A stretch of 64,000 bases of DNA from Neckera pumila (taxonomy: Eukaryota > Streptophyta > Bryopsida > Hypnales > Neckeraceae), in contig OZ018408.1 in assembly GCA_963969595.1 (NCBI GenBank), positions 16,923,823 through 16,987,822 on the forward strand, given 5' to 3'. The translations under genes were made by a program, and so were the position numbers. Below the pieces are notes generated by a model. The model saw nothing but the letters and a program-made list of their open reading frames with translations, searched no databases and was not told the origin of the DNA. Below, in pieces: positions 11,971 to 23,099 of the stretch; within the stretch, counting starts at the first letter, position 1; the number at the start of each line of letters is the position of its first letter.

Positions 11971-13050
11971 ATTTTTATGTACTTATTACAAAATATTATA
12001 GTATTATACCGTATTAGATCAATGAAATGTTTTCAACAACATTGTAGAAGGTAGTCTGCTGTGAGCTCCCATATTGTCACTTGAGACTCGTGGATTTTTA
12101 TTTTTTAAAATTTGCAATTTAGAATAGATAAAATTATACAGAAAGCTATTAAAAAGTGTAGAACCAAAATAGGAATGTACCATATCCATTATAGTATTTG
12201 GTCTAGTTTTGAATTTATACCTAGAACTTTCCCAAACCTTGCCTACAAATAAAGTTTTAATCATAAGATAGCAGGATTTGGAGGATTTTAGTCACATAGC
12301 TCTCAAAGAGCTAAATCCCACTAGAAGGTTGCGATGCATGATTAAATTGACTTTAGGAATTCACAGCAAGTCCATATGTCGAGTCCTAGGTTAGGTTTTG
12401 AATTCCCTATTAGATCAATGAATTCCTAAAACCCTCGGTTGTTAGCATGTAAGAGCCATTAAACTCAAGACAAGGTTGTGGAGGAATCTACAGCCCAAGG
12501 ATGGTGTTCTATGATGAATCCCATGCCGAGAGTCCAACAACAAAATCGATTTATCAAGATTCCCTCATCCACAAAAGATTCCCGCACCATTGACAATTTG
12601 AAGAGATGGCCAATTTGGATCTCCACGGACCAATTGTGCCAGGTACGAAAACGCACCTCCACATCTTTTGTGAGGCTCCCTAAGAGTTTCCATGAAAATT
12701 CTTGGCATCTTCCAACTTGCAAAGAACCTTCTCCAGGCGGTAAATTGTTCTAACCTCCAACAGGAATTTCTTGTAAATTATCCAGGTTGCAGTAAAATCT
12801 CACTAAAAATTGGGATAGCTTGTTTTATGCTAATAATGCTCTCCGATAAGTTTCACGCCATTCCAATAGTAGTAGATACCCGAATCGGCAAGATTCCTCT
12901 AGAATTAATCACGTGGCAAGATCCCCGCTACGTTGACCGGCATTCCTTGGTCATACAATGGCAAAACAACGTTCACAAGGAGTCTTCTCCTTCTCACTTT
13001 CACCTTCCAGAGCCCCCATGCTAGTTACTTTTTTCAAAATAGAAAACCCC
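11971..13050. other. Unassigned region with unremarkable open frames
   Basis: From about 12460 to 13020 base composition rises and frames of 80-110 codons exist on both strands, but none shows a known motif, and the two strands are equally open. It may be an eroded gene or transposon fragment. Nothing further can be supported. Confidence 0.25.
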
Positions 13051-13079
13051 CAAGAGTTGGAAATTTACCGCGATTGGGT

Positions 13080-14060
13080 TTTTAATCTAGACTAGTCTAC
13101 AATGGATTTTTGATCCTGGTACAGGGGACGAGGGGATCTCAGACTAAAAATAGCATTCTAGATCCAATGGCGCAATTTATTTGACATTTAGAGTAAATCT
13201 CCAAAAGTTGGATGTTGGTCCAACATAGATGGTAGAAAGTGGAAATATAGAATTATGATGAAAATTTTTGAGGATGAGAATGAAAATCCAAGTCGATAAG
13301 GTTACTAGTAGGAATTTAGAGGGGTGGTGGTTGAGCCCTAGGAAACCTATATAAGGGCCCCATTTCCCTCTCTAAAATCACCTCCATACTTGTTTTTAGG
13401 TCCGTAGGTCCAAGTAATTTTGGATATTTTGGTGTTTGAAGCCAAAAACCTCTACGGTGTTTTTGAAGCACTATTAGCTCATATTATCGTTGTATTTCAA
13501 GCTTTGAAGGTCCTTGGGGGTCCTTCAACCTTGCCTTGTGTACGCTTTGTGTATATTTGTATGTGCTCTTGTAGTTATTCAAGAGTCTTTCTATCCCCGT
13601 GTATCCTCGTGAACTAACTCGTGTGTTTCAGAGTCTTTTGGTGTCTTGTACTAACCCTAGAGCATCTCCCCACCGTACCTTGGCGATGCTGCTTTAGGGG
13701 GCCTTTAGTATATGAGTTTGTACTAACTAGCGAAAGCTGTACTATGTTTGTATTCCTCTCTACCTCCTTATGTTTTAACCGTCGTTTAACTGGTTTTTTT
13801 CCTTGTTGAGTGGACCTCCCTCCGGGACGGCGAAGCTTCAAACTCCCTTTGTGTTTTGTTCATAACCTGTGTCTTACCTTTGTCTAACCCTTGCCTTGCT
13901 GTATGGACCTCCCCCTGGGACAAAAAAAGCTTTGACTGTGAAACCTAAAAAAGTTTGGCATTTTTTACGATTACCCATGGGACGGCGAAGCTTTGATTAG
14001 AAGGTCTTAAAAGGTTTGGCATTTTTAACAAAATTCCAAGCCCCTTTCTACCTCAGTGTC
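13080..14060 (+). repeat. Possible LTR-like or promoter-bearing repeat remnant
   Basis: A strong TATA box, TATATAAG, lies at 13348-13355 followed by GGGCCCC and a pyrimidine-rich leader. Downstream, the phrase GGACCTCCCTCCGGGACGGC with GAAGCTT (13813) is repeated in degraded form at about 13903 and 13980, next to repeats of AAGTTTGGCATTTTT. This layout (promoter, leader, internal repeats, no protein) suits a solo LTR, but no TG...CA ends or target duplication could be fixed. Confidence 0.25.
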
Positions 14061-14887
14061 CAAATATCCACGTGAGGATATTCTCGTTAGTGTCCAAATA
14101 TCCAAGAGTCTTGGAAAATGTTTGAATCAGTACAATCATCTTCCGATTGAAATACTAGGACCCAGTATACCCCCTAAGCTAGGTATAGAATTTGTTTGTT
14201 TTTTAAGTCCAAAGTTGTATGGAAATCCTACTTTAAGTCCAAGTTTTTTTTAGTTCCAAAAATATCAAAAGGAGAACAAGACGACCAGTCTGAAGGAAGG
14301 CCTAATAAGAAGGAAAACAAGAAAATGGTGAATAGTATAGAAAACAATCAATAATTAAAAGCAAGATTGATAAGTAGTAATAAAAACAATCAATCATTAA
14401 AATTGAATGTGTAATTTATATATGGCAGTAGCCACTGCACAAATATGTGCTGTTACAAAACCGTTGGATGATCTTTGTTAGAAGACTCACGTACAAGCCT
14501 TACCCAAGATATAGGACAAGTTTCCAACTAGGGCCCTATTTGAGCAAGATAAGGTGACCTATTTTCATGAATGAGGGGAATATAATGTCAATCCGGGGCC
14601 TTCATTGTTATGTGACGATTAAGACACTGACACCTGATGAAGTTGTTAAGATTGGTTTTTAGTTTTGCGCTTTTTGGAAATAGGTTTGCCTACAAATCAA
14701 GAATAAGTTAGATTGTAATATGCACTTCTTTAACTTCTACAAATTCCAAACTTGATGGAAATTAGCAAAAAATAGTGCAATCTTCATTATTTCTATTCCT
14801 TGACTGGAGAAAATTATTCCCCCATCATCACTCAACCAAGCATATGCTAAAACGCTTAACATTGTCAGAGATAGGTCATATAAGGTA
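14061..14887. other. Intergenic sequence without recognised features
   Basis: Apart from a short direct repeat (GTGTCCAAATATCCA at about 14057 and 14091), no coding, RNA or transposon structure was seen. Confidence 0.4.
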
Positions 14888-15012
14888 TGTGCACCTAAAA
14901 AAGAGACTTTCGTAATTGCAACACCTATATACACCAGTCCAAGATTCTAAGCTTGAAATCTTAGACAACTGTAGATAAATGTTGTAATTGGGAGAGTGTC
15001 TCTTTTAGGTAC
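14888..15012. mobile_element. Short MITE-like foldback
   Basis: The left arm GTGCACCTAAAAAAGAGACT pairs with the complement of the right arm, which ends AGTGTCTCTTTTAGGTACAC. The arms continue with TTGCAACA against TGTTGTAA. Total length is about 125 bp. It abuts the element at 15015-15308. Confidence 0.5.
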
Positions 15013-15014
15013 AC

Positions 15015-15308
15015 ATAACTTTAGAAAAAATTTCAGCCCTCAAAAAGGCCGCGAGTCTTGCACACCCCGGTGTATTTAGGAAAAAAATAAAAAAATAAAA
15101 AACAAACACGATAAGGCACTATTGGTGCCATGTTAGCACTTCTGGTGCCACGTTAGCGCCGCGTCAAATTGAAAAAAATTTAATTTTTTTTTCAATTTTT
15201 TAATTTTTTTTTTTGCAGTTTTTTTTCTTCTGTAATTGCACCTTGGGGGTCCCCAAAATAAAATAAAAAACTAACGGCGTTCTTGAGGGCTGAAATTTTT
15301 TCTAATGC
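15015..15308. mobile_element. Foldback-type element with internal palindrome, copy C
   Basis: The ends are TTAGAAAAAATTTCAGCCCT (left) and the complement of the same phrase on the right (AGGGCTGAAATTTTTTCTAA), about 23 bp, nearly perfect. The centre carries GGTGCCATGTTAGC and GGTGCCACGTTAGCGCC followed by GCGTCAA, related to the GTGGC/ACGT core of the copies at 9.3, 11.5, 25.1 and 48.2 kb. It lies just upstream of the PRELI gene's leader region. Confidence 0.55.
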
Positions 15309-15339
15309 GTACCTTACTGAATGGTCTGCGTAATGCAAA

Positions 15340-17310
15340 ATCTTGCAAGGCGTGTGTACCAAAAAGCAAAAAGCAAAAGCGAAAAATCCAGGTTAGGGAT
15401 CAGCTTCGGTTCCGATCCACAGCCTCGGCATCGTCGGCCCCCCATAGCGACTGGGTCCCCAAGTCCCAACTCCCCGTGGCGGCTTTTCTGTTGAGTTCCT
15501 GGCATTGCTCTGCTCCGCCCAGTTTCGTCTCCTTGGAGGCGTGGTCGTGGTGCGCTGATCCGCCTTGGTGGCGGCCGTCAGCCTTTCCACCTTTTCCATT
15601 CTCTTGCTTTCCAAACCTTGTTTGAATTACATCATACTTGATCCCCAAGGAAAGCATCTCTTGCTCCATCGCTGCGCTTTTCTGGACCAGAGAAGGCCTA
15701 GAATACATTCAACACGAGGCGCCAGCTGCCGTTCCCCGTTCCCGTTTCTCCGGCGAATTTTGATTGTAGGTTAGTCGTTCATCTTCTTCGCTCTCTCTGC
15801 GGATGTGTATGGTTTCGGATCTTTGAGGGACTTAGTTTCGTGTTTTAGGTCATTCTTTAGCGCCGTGGATGCATGGGAGTCTTGGTAAACAGAACGTATG
15901 AGAATTCAAGGTTAATTGCTTTGCAGATCAGTCCAATTTGTTGGTGCAGTGAAGGTTTTGGAGTTGTAGATTTGGAGTGATTCTCTTTTGACTCGGTTGA
16001 GTTCTGTGATTTTTGTCTTTGTAGAATTTTAGTGTTGACCTCCTTAATTTCTTTTAGCTTCTTTCATGGTGAAAAAGTTAGCAGTGAAGATCTATGACGA
16101 TTGGTGTCAGGTGTTTTGTCTTTGGTCAGTTTTCGCTTCTAGTGTTAGTTTCAGTTTATGAAATCTTGAAATGTAGATGAAACAGTTTGCAGGTAATCTT
16201 GTAAATCATTGGAAGTGCTTGAAGTTTTAGGTCGGTGTCCCCAAGGTCGTATTTTCTTATTTCCTCAGTAGAGCATGTATGTTGCGTTGTCTCAATGCAG
16301 TTACTCAGGGTGCGTCTTTCCGCAGACTGTCCTTGAGCTGGAATTATTTTGGTGAGCTTCTGTTCTTATGTGCTTGAATAACGTATAGATCAGTACTATG
16401 TAAAGATTTAAGAAAATGCGTACTACTTTAATATTTGTCATCGTTTTTCTGTTCAAGAGACTGTACTCAATTGATATGTAGGTATTATATTTATCATCAT
16501 TTCTTTTTGTCGACCTAATCTGCAGAAGGACCTAGGGTTCAGTGGTGATGACGAGAAATTGGCAAGCACAGCAGTGTGCGTATTCTCAGAAATTATGTTC
16601 AGATTAAAAGTGTGACGAGTAGTGTAATCAGTAGCCGTGTCTTGAGAACGTCCATGTCTAAGTGATGAGTATTACCAGCCGTTCCTTTAGTTGGGCGAAA
16701 TTTTACTTTGATTCGTGCAATTCTTAGTGGAGAGTTTTTGCTGCTAAGGATCGAAGATTAGAGTTGTATTATTATTTTTGAGTACGTTATGGTTTGTAGA
16801 GCGATATATCTGTAGTTGGACTACTTGCAAGAAGATGTGACAACTCTCTGGTGATTGTTTCCTTCTCTCAATTCATTTGATTTGTTTAATATTTGTAAGA
16901 TTTCTGTTAAGCGTTAGGGTGTGCAGGGAGCAATTTCTTTCGCTCTTTGCTCCAGGCCTGCAACGTGCTTCTGTTTTCAGCGTAGTGAAGGGTATTTCTC
17001 TGAACTGTTCCAGGGTGTTGTTGGAGTGGAAAGATGAATTAATTATCGATCAGTAGACACCAGATGGCTGTCAGAGGTCTAAGATTTAGGATTCTCCAAC
17101 TCAGATGTTACATCGTCAGTAGCTTGTGATCAATACAAGTTTAACTGAGGATTTTTCTTTCCATGGTATGCAGATATTTGTGGCAGCGGTTGCAGAATTT
17201 GATCTGAACTCTCTCAAGTATTTCGCCCTAATATAGGTAATCTCAGATCTGAGATTACTCGTGTCTTGAAACTCGTCTTAGCTATCTTGAAGACTGAGGT
17301 TTAGGGCAAT
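15340..17310 (+). promoter_or_regulatory. Promoter and long 5' leader (with probable leader introns) of the PRELI gene
   Basis: From 15400 to 15780 the DNA is the most GC- and CpG-rich stretch nearby, as expected at a plant housekeeping promoter and first exon. TTGTAG/GTTAGT near 15770 could be a donor and TGCAG/ATATTTGT near 17175 an acceptor, which would place a leader intron of about 1.4 kb. Open frames at 15305-15774 occur on both strands and look like a by-product of composition. No TATA box was pinned down. Confidence 0.4.
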
Positions 17311-18044
17311 ATGGTGAGGGGATATGTTCAAGAGCATATCTACAAGCATCCTTGGGAACGAGTTACAGCGGCCAATTGGGAAAAGTATGCAGACATGGAA
17401 CACAGGCCGTTGCTCTCACATGTTGTAGATGTCAGCATTGTGGACAGAAGAGTCGATCAGGAGGGTGGACAGCTGCTCACCACCCGAGCAATCACTGTAA
17501 ATGCTCCTGGCCCGTGGTGGCTCCAACGTCTCATGGGAACAAGTGTGTGCCAATGCTTAGAGGAGTCCACTGTCGACAACGGTGAATTCCCTTCTCTTTT
17601 GTGCAGCTTCTTACTCAGCATGTTATTTTCTGAAGCTGTATTTTCATGTGGGCGCTTACAAAGGCTGGTAATGTTTTAAATTCTATCGTGCAGGCAAGCG
17701 AACGTTAGAGATGGTTACGCGCAATGTGACCTTGAAAGATTTCGTTGACGTGGAAGAGAAGTGCTCGTATCTTCCACACCCTGAAAATTCAGGTTGGACG
17801 TTGTTCCGGCAAGAGACGAACATTACATGCGCGTCCATGCCGGCCCTGAAATCAATGGCCGAGAAGATTGAGCAGAAATGTGCTGAGAAGTTCCAGCAGA
17901 ATAGTGTCCGAGGGAGGGTGGTTGTGGAGTCCGTATGCAAGGCTCTGGAAAAAGCAGAAACAACTATAGAAGCTACGAAAGCCGAGCCATCGCTCGTCGT
18001 GAAGTCCCAGCAAAGCAACTACACCCGCAGTCACAGCAATTCCA
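17311..18044 (+). CDS. PRELI/MSF1-domain (slowmo-like) mitochondrial lipid-transfer protein
   Basis: Two exons are clear: 17311-17581 and 17694-18044, joined in phase with GT-AG borders. Residues 1-172 form a PRELI/MSF1 domain: the opening YVQEHIYKHPWERVTAANW, then LLTTRAITVNAPGPWWLQRLMG, VEEKCSYLPHPENSGWTLFRQE, and the helix SMAEKIEQKCAEKFQQNS. Family members work in the mitochondrial intermembrane space, shuttling phospholipids such as phosphatidic acid with small TRIAP1/Mdm35-type partners. Plant members are usually about 180-190 residues, so the domain is complete and only a low-complexity tail (from about 175) remains. A strong donor GTAAGT follows at 18045, so at least one more exon exists. 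The start is the first ATG and begins the domain directly. It is preceded by a CpG-rich leader. Confidence 0.85.
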
Positions 18045-19837
18045 GTAAGTGGAGGTCCTTTGAACGAGCCGAGTTTGTGGGTGCAACTTTGTAACATTCG
18101 CTCTCCTTGGCGCGACTTTGAGACATCTTTTTTGGTCATTTTTGTTTCTCACTACGTTGGACACCACGTTTTGGTAGGGCATTCACAGGAAACCACCTCA
18201 ATGGCATTTTTTTGCACATTGCGCTGTAATTTACGGTCTTGTAACGGACTCATATATAATTCTTGTCAAGGGCATTCCTTCCAAATATTTGACGTGTAGT
18301 TTGAAATCGTGCAACTTGGTATATATCTGTTCTGATGCAGTGAAATGGAACCTTTAAGAGTTGCATCAATTCCACACAGATTTGAATAGCAAGTCTTCTC
18401 TGATGACTGATATAAGAATGCTCTGGTTGATGTATAAGGTGGTGGATGAGCTAACAACGAAAAATTGACTAGACGTTTAATGAAGGCAACTAAAATTTTA
18501 ATTCAATGAAGAAATCATGAAGGGGCGAAGTGTTATGTAGCGCCTTTTTGAGCAAGACAACAAGATAAGCAATGCAAAACAAAAGGTCACTGGGGCTTGA
18601 AATTTGCTGTGCTTACTTAGAATTTAAGAATCAACTCCAAGTTTTGTCCTCGACTTCCAAATTTTCTGAGTTCTTACCTTGGAATGAACTCAGAGCTTCC
18701 AATAATAGAAGTAAAAATATGAGCAAAATGAAGGTAGTCACACCGAAGGCTGGAAACTGGTTGGCAACCAATTTTTCAAAAATGTAAAAAATCTAGATCT
18801 AATCAATTTGCACCATACTTGACTTTTGAAAATTACTTTGAAAATGCAAAAAATAAAGCTTCGGTTTCACACATGTACTATATTTATACAGTGATGATGT
18901 TTTTAATATGAAGAATTAAAAAATTGAAGTCACACTTTGAATTGATAAATAATTTGTCAAATATAGAATACTAGTTATGCCAATCATTGGAATCTATACT
19001 TGAAATGAGGCTGTTTGTTTTGTTTGTTTTGGTGGGATCTCCAGTAAGGTAGGATGCTCTAAAAATGACCATTTAAGGGTTGGTCCGCCTTTTTCGTAGG
19101 TTTGCATGAATAGAAGTATTTTTCATAAAATACTTCTATTCATATCAATCCAAGAAGTTTTGATTGTTTGAGAAGAATTTTAGTAGAAGGAGGTTCAATT
19201 GTAGATGTGATTTTTTGCTCTTTTTTCCATTGTTTTTGGACATTTCAAATCCATTTTGTAGACACAGTGATTCATTTCTATGAAATTCTTTTCACCAAAG
19301 TGTTTACATTATGGTCTTGAATCACTTTGTAGGTTAAAGTTTTTTCATTTGAGTAGGTTTAGAAATCGAATTTCGCCTCCAAATGTGTTTTTAAGAATAT
19401 TTCAGTACCTTTTTTGAACACTAAAACATTATAATCTTTCAATCTAAACGGTCAAATGACCCCAAATTTGTTCCACACCATCTAAAACATACACACTACA
19501 ATATTGTACGGTTGAGATCTTCATAACTCACTCTAATTTTGACTTTTCAGACTTGCAAAGGCAGGCATTTTTAAGCATGATTGGACTTTGGGCGGTGAGG
19601 GGTTAAGGTACGCTAATCGCCATCTTCACCGGAAATGTTCCACACTTAGTTTCATTTCTTTGTTAGTATTTTGTTTAGCAGATACTTGTTTGTTAAATCA
19701 AATACTACGTCAGAGAAGATGCTTGTTATGGTGGTACCAATCTGGTTCTTGCAAGCTCAAAATGGGCAAGTACTAGGCTTACTGGCCTTCAACATCTGAT
19801 GTTCTCATGCGTTCTTCATGCATTTGTGGGTGCGCAG
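18045..19837 (+). other. Probable last intron of the PRELI gene
   Basis: It starts with GTAAGT and no coding block is recognised. It contains a copy of the dispersed block CCATTTAAGGGTTGGTCCGC (19069) followed by a short perfect hairpin, GAATAGAAGTATTTT pairing with its complement (about 19108-19142). An alternative acceptor, TTCTGATGCAG at 18340, would end the protein after five codons. Confidence 0.35.
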
Positions 19838-19942
19838 GACATTGTTTCATGTGCCGTGTCGGAGAGCAGCAGGTCTTCGCGTGATGATCGTATTGTTTAT
19901 CGAATCTTTACTGAGAAAGAAGTTGAAGTTGATATGAAGTAG
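19838..19942 (+). CDS. Candidate terminal exon of the PRELI gene
   Basis: After the acceptor GGGTGCGCAG an open block of 34 codons ends in TAG: it begins DIVSCAVSESSRSSRDD and ends EKEVEVDMK. Its natural phase (0) does not match the strong donor at 18045 (phase 1), but would match a weaker donor GTC/GTGAAG at 18000. With the strong donor the exon would be read in another frame and stop after 15 codons. Assignment to this gene is therefore tentative. Confidence 0.3.
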   Translation, partial: DIVSCAVSESSRSSRDDRIVYRIFTEKEVEVDMK

Positions 19943-20258
19943 ACTGGGTTTCTGTGCACTAGGTTTTATCTCTACCATATCTCTTGTGACATTTGTGTAG
20001 CTGGAATACTATATATCTGTAACAATTTTATCCTCAAGTATTAATTATGTTTTCTTTGATTATTTATTATTCCTGCAGTCCGCTGCAGGAGAATACCTCA
20101 GTGATAAAAAAGAAAATCTTGCTTCTGCGGTGTCCAGAACTTCATCACCCGGCTTACATCTGAAAATGTATACCATTAGGTTGGAGTGACCTTTCTCACT
20201 TGTCTTCCTTGATATTAAGATTAATCTAATCCGGTCCACGGACCCATGTTCAATCACA

Positions 20259-20401
20259 GGAAGAACGGGAGGTCGATATCCGGGGGGTATTTTTTTCAAC
20301 GTGTGACTTCACCCTTTGAAATTTCTGTTTTAAGTAAGATTTGGGGGGTTGAAGTTACACATTGAAAAAAATACCCCCCGGTATCGACCTCCCGTTCTTC
20401 T
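20259..20401. mobile_element. Near-perfect foldback (MITE-like)
   Basis: The left arm GAAGAACGGGAGGTCGATAT pairs with the right arm, the complement of GAAGAACGGGAGGTCGATAC, and pairing continues through GGGGGGTATTTTTTTCAA and TGTGWCTTCA for about 55 bases per arm with a spacer of about 30 bases. No target duplication was certain. It sits downstream of the PRELI gene. Confidence 0.65.
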
Positions 20402-20829
20402 TGTGCAGTACACTAGTTCGGAAGGGTATCACTTTTGTGCTGCATGTAATTTAGCAACAATAACCAGGACATGTGTGCTTCAATATGTTAGCCTAGTCAT
20501 ACCATTGATTTACCCTTTTCCATTCTTTGCTCAACACTTCAGACCTGAATCATGTGTGATCCATTCTTGCTTTTCATTAGTCAGTGAAGAAATGATATTT
20601 CATGATGTTAACTATCTCAAAGTTAATCTCCCGTAGTATTGATTGACAATTATAGATCGATCAATGAGTGATGGCTTTCAAACTGTTCGACCTCAACGGA
20701 TTGAAGGCCACTCAACTCCCACTTCTTGAGGGCTGCCCAACTGAACAAAAAGAGGAGGAGGAGTGTCGGTGGTTAGCTTGTCAACGAAGGAATTGATGGC
20801 TTTCAATCGAAGCAGACTGCAGCTGTATG

Positions 20830-21420
20830 AGCTTGACTAGAACCAGAGCTCCTTGTGACTAACTTAAGCTAAGCTTGACAAGAAAGAGTGGCAGACATAG
20901 TGGCAGATAGAGTGTAGATAGAGTGGCAGGGTGTCTAGTTTTGATGTATAATCTTTAATAACAAAGTTACAACGCATTTCCAGCAAGGATACGCTTTAGA
21001 GTTTGGGAGGATATACAGTAGGGAAACTTGAGAAGGTTTAAGAGACTGTATATATGAGCTTGACTAGAACCATGGCTTCCAAACATCAAACAGCTTGTGA
21101 ATAATTTAAGTTAAGCTTGACAAGACATAGTGGCAGATAGAGTGGCAAATAGAGTGGCAGGGTGTCTAGTTTGATGTATAATCCCTGCTAACAAAGTTAC
21201 AACGTGTCATATTACAATCCGTTACAACGAGGATACGCTTTAGAGCTTAGGAGGATACTCATTAGGGAAACTCGATAAGGTTTAGGAGACTGTATATATG
21301 AGCTTGATTAGAACCATCGCTTCCAAACATCAAACGCCTTGTGACTCACTTAAGTTAAGCCTGACAGATAGAGTGGCAAGGTGTCTAACTTAGTTTGATG
21401 TATAATCCCTGAATGATAAT
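20830..21420. repeat. Imperfect tandem repeat, about 2.5 units of 226-244 bp
   Basis: Units start with GAGCTTGACTAGAACCA at 20830, 21056 and (GAGCTTGATTAGAACCA) 21300. Each contains a run of GATAGAGTGGCA sub-repeats, GTTTGATGTATAATC, ACAAAGTTACAACG and AGGATACGCTTTAGAG. The third unit is cut short. No protein is apparent. Confidence 0.8.
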
Positions 21421-21514
21421 GAAGCTATAGCGCGCCTTACATGACTATCCAATTTACAAGAAAGGTCAGATCTAGGGGAGGCAACCCATTTCCACAAAGA
21501 ATTTTGTTAAAAAT

Positions 21515-22285
21515 GGAATTTTAGACCTCATTCAGGCATATTAGAATACCATAGGTGTAGGGCAGCTTCGCCTAAAAATAATTCAAAAAAATGATGGCAA
21601 AATATTTTGGAAATTATGTTGAACATTTGGCGAAAAATAATGAAAGGAAATGAAAGAAACGGCAAAATGTTTAGAAATTACATGAGCAAAAAACTAAATA
21701 AATTTAGACTTCAAAGTGAACACAAAGTCCATGTGCCATTTACCATCAATAATTTTTTTGATGACAATGTGAAGGAATTACCTCAATGACATTCTATGAG
21801 AATGAAAGGTAGAGAAGTTATTTTTATAATGAAATCCATTGTCCGTTATGAATCCTCAAAGGATATGGGACAATTTGGAGAGAGTTTGACTACTCATTGT
21901 CAAAAGGCAAGAATTGTGTTCAATATAAAACTTCAAACCTCATGTAGGCATAGTAGAATACCCTTTTTTTTAAACTTTGAACTAATAAAAGTTGCTAAAT
22001 CCAGCTAAATTTGATCTCCAAAAATCCGTTTGTAATTTTGAGTCTCCAATCAAAAGTTATTGGCAAAATTTAGAGAGAATTTTTGAAAATGTCAAAGAAA
22101 ATGTCAAAGAAAATGTCCTTTCCAACCCCGTCATGAGTTTTGTCCATAACTTTTGATTGGAGGTTCAAAACGTCAAACTGATTTTTGGGGATAAAAGTTA
22201 GATTGATTTAGCAAATTTTATTAGTTCACATTTTTTTGAAAAAGAATATTTTATTATGCCTAAATGAAGTCTGAAATTCTACTTT
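21515..22285. repeat. Foldback repeat family of about 350 bp, copy 1 with a partial second end
   Basis: The core from about 21930 to 22285 is a long hyphenated palindrome. Left end CCTCATGTAGGCATAGTAGA; right end, the complement of AGACTTCATTTAGGCATAAT. The inner arms pair through TCCAATCAAAAGTTATTGGC against CCATAACTTTTGATTGGA. An extra left-end copy (GACCTCATTCAGGCATATTA) lies at 21522. The family recurs at 22620 and 49390. Short frames inside follow from the repeat. Confidence 0.6.
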
Positions 22286-22619
22286 TGAATACAATGCCTA
22301 CTTTTCACTTGACTAGGAGTGGTTGAGCTCTTACTAATCCTAATTTACATATCCCACATGGGTTGTTCTACCTCAGGACTACCATCCTAAATGTATAAAG
22401 AGCTTGTATTCTTACTCCCTTACACACTTTAAGTGGCTAAAAAAGTTGTACAAGAGACTAATGTATGAGGGATTGAGGGTAGGAGTTATGTTAGGGTAGA
22501 AAACTTAGGTTAAAGGTTGGATGAAAGGCAAAACTACAATTATTCAATTATCCAAAAAGTTGAATTCCTAAAAAATCCTTTTTGAGATGGTGAACATTAA
22601 ATTTTCAAATTAATTAATT

Positions 22620-22985
22620 ATTTGCTTTGGTAGTGGACGAAGCTGCTCTACACCTACGGTAACTCTTCTCAAAAATCTTTGAACTAAAACAAGTTGGTAA
22701 ATGAAGATAAGTTTCACCTTCAAAAATCTGTTTGGCATTTTGAATATCCAATCAAAAGATATAGACAAATTTGAGAGAGAGGTTGGAAAAATGTTAACAA
22801 AAATATCCATTCCAAGTCCTCTCTCAATTTGTCTATAACTTTTGTTTGGATATTCAAAATGCCAAAAAAAAATTTGGAGGTGAAACTTATCTTCATTTAC
22901 CAACTTTTTTTTGGTTCAAAGTTTTTTGAGAAGAGTTGTTCACTATGCCTAAATGAGGTTTAAAATTCCACTTTAAACACAATTC
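22620..22985. repeat. Foldback repeat family of about 350 bp, copy 2
   Basis: Inner arms pair through GGCATTTTGAATATCCAATC against GATTGGATATTCAAAATGCC-type sequence with few mismatches, and through AATGAAGATAAGTTTCACCT against its complement. The right end is CACTATGCCTAAATGAGGTT, as in the copies at 22.25 and 49.7 kb. The left terminal block is missing or diverged. It is followed by ATGGATTGTTCTACCTCC, also found after copy 1 and, inverted, before copy 3. Confidence 0.6.
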
Positions 22986-23099
22986 CTACTTTTGACTTAA
23001 CTATGAGTTCTTGAGAAACTACAAATTTTAATTTATTATCCACATGGATTGTTCTACCTCCTACCACCCCAAGTGTATATAAAGAGTTGTCTTTTCACT

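Noticed and set aside
15305..15774. Overlapping open frames on both strands in the CpG-rich stretch before the PRELI gene
   Set aside because: All frames are open because of GC composition; none has a known motif, and the position fits a promoter and leader exon.
20060..20636. Frames containing PPGYRPPVLP and PRYRPPVLLV on opposite strands
   Set aside because: They are translations of the two arms of the foldback at 20259-20401.
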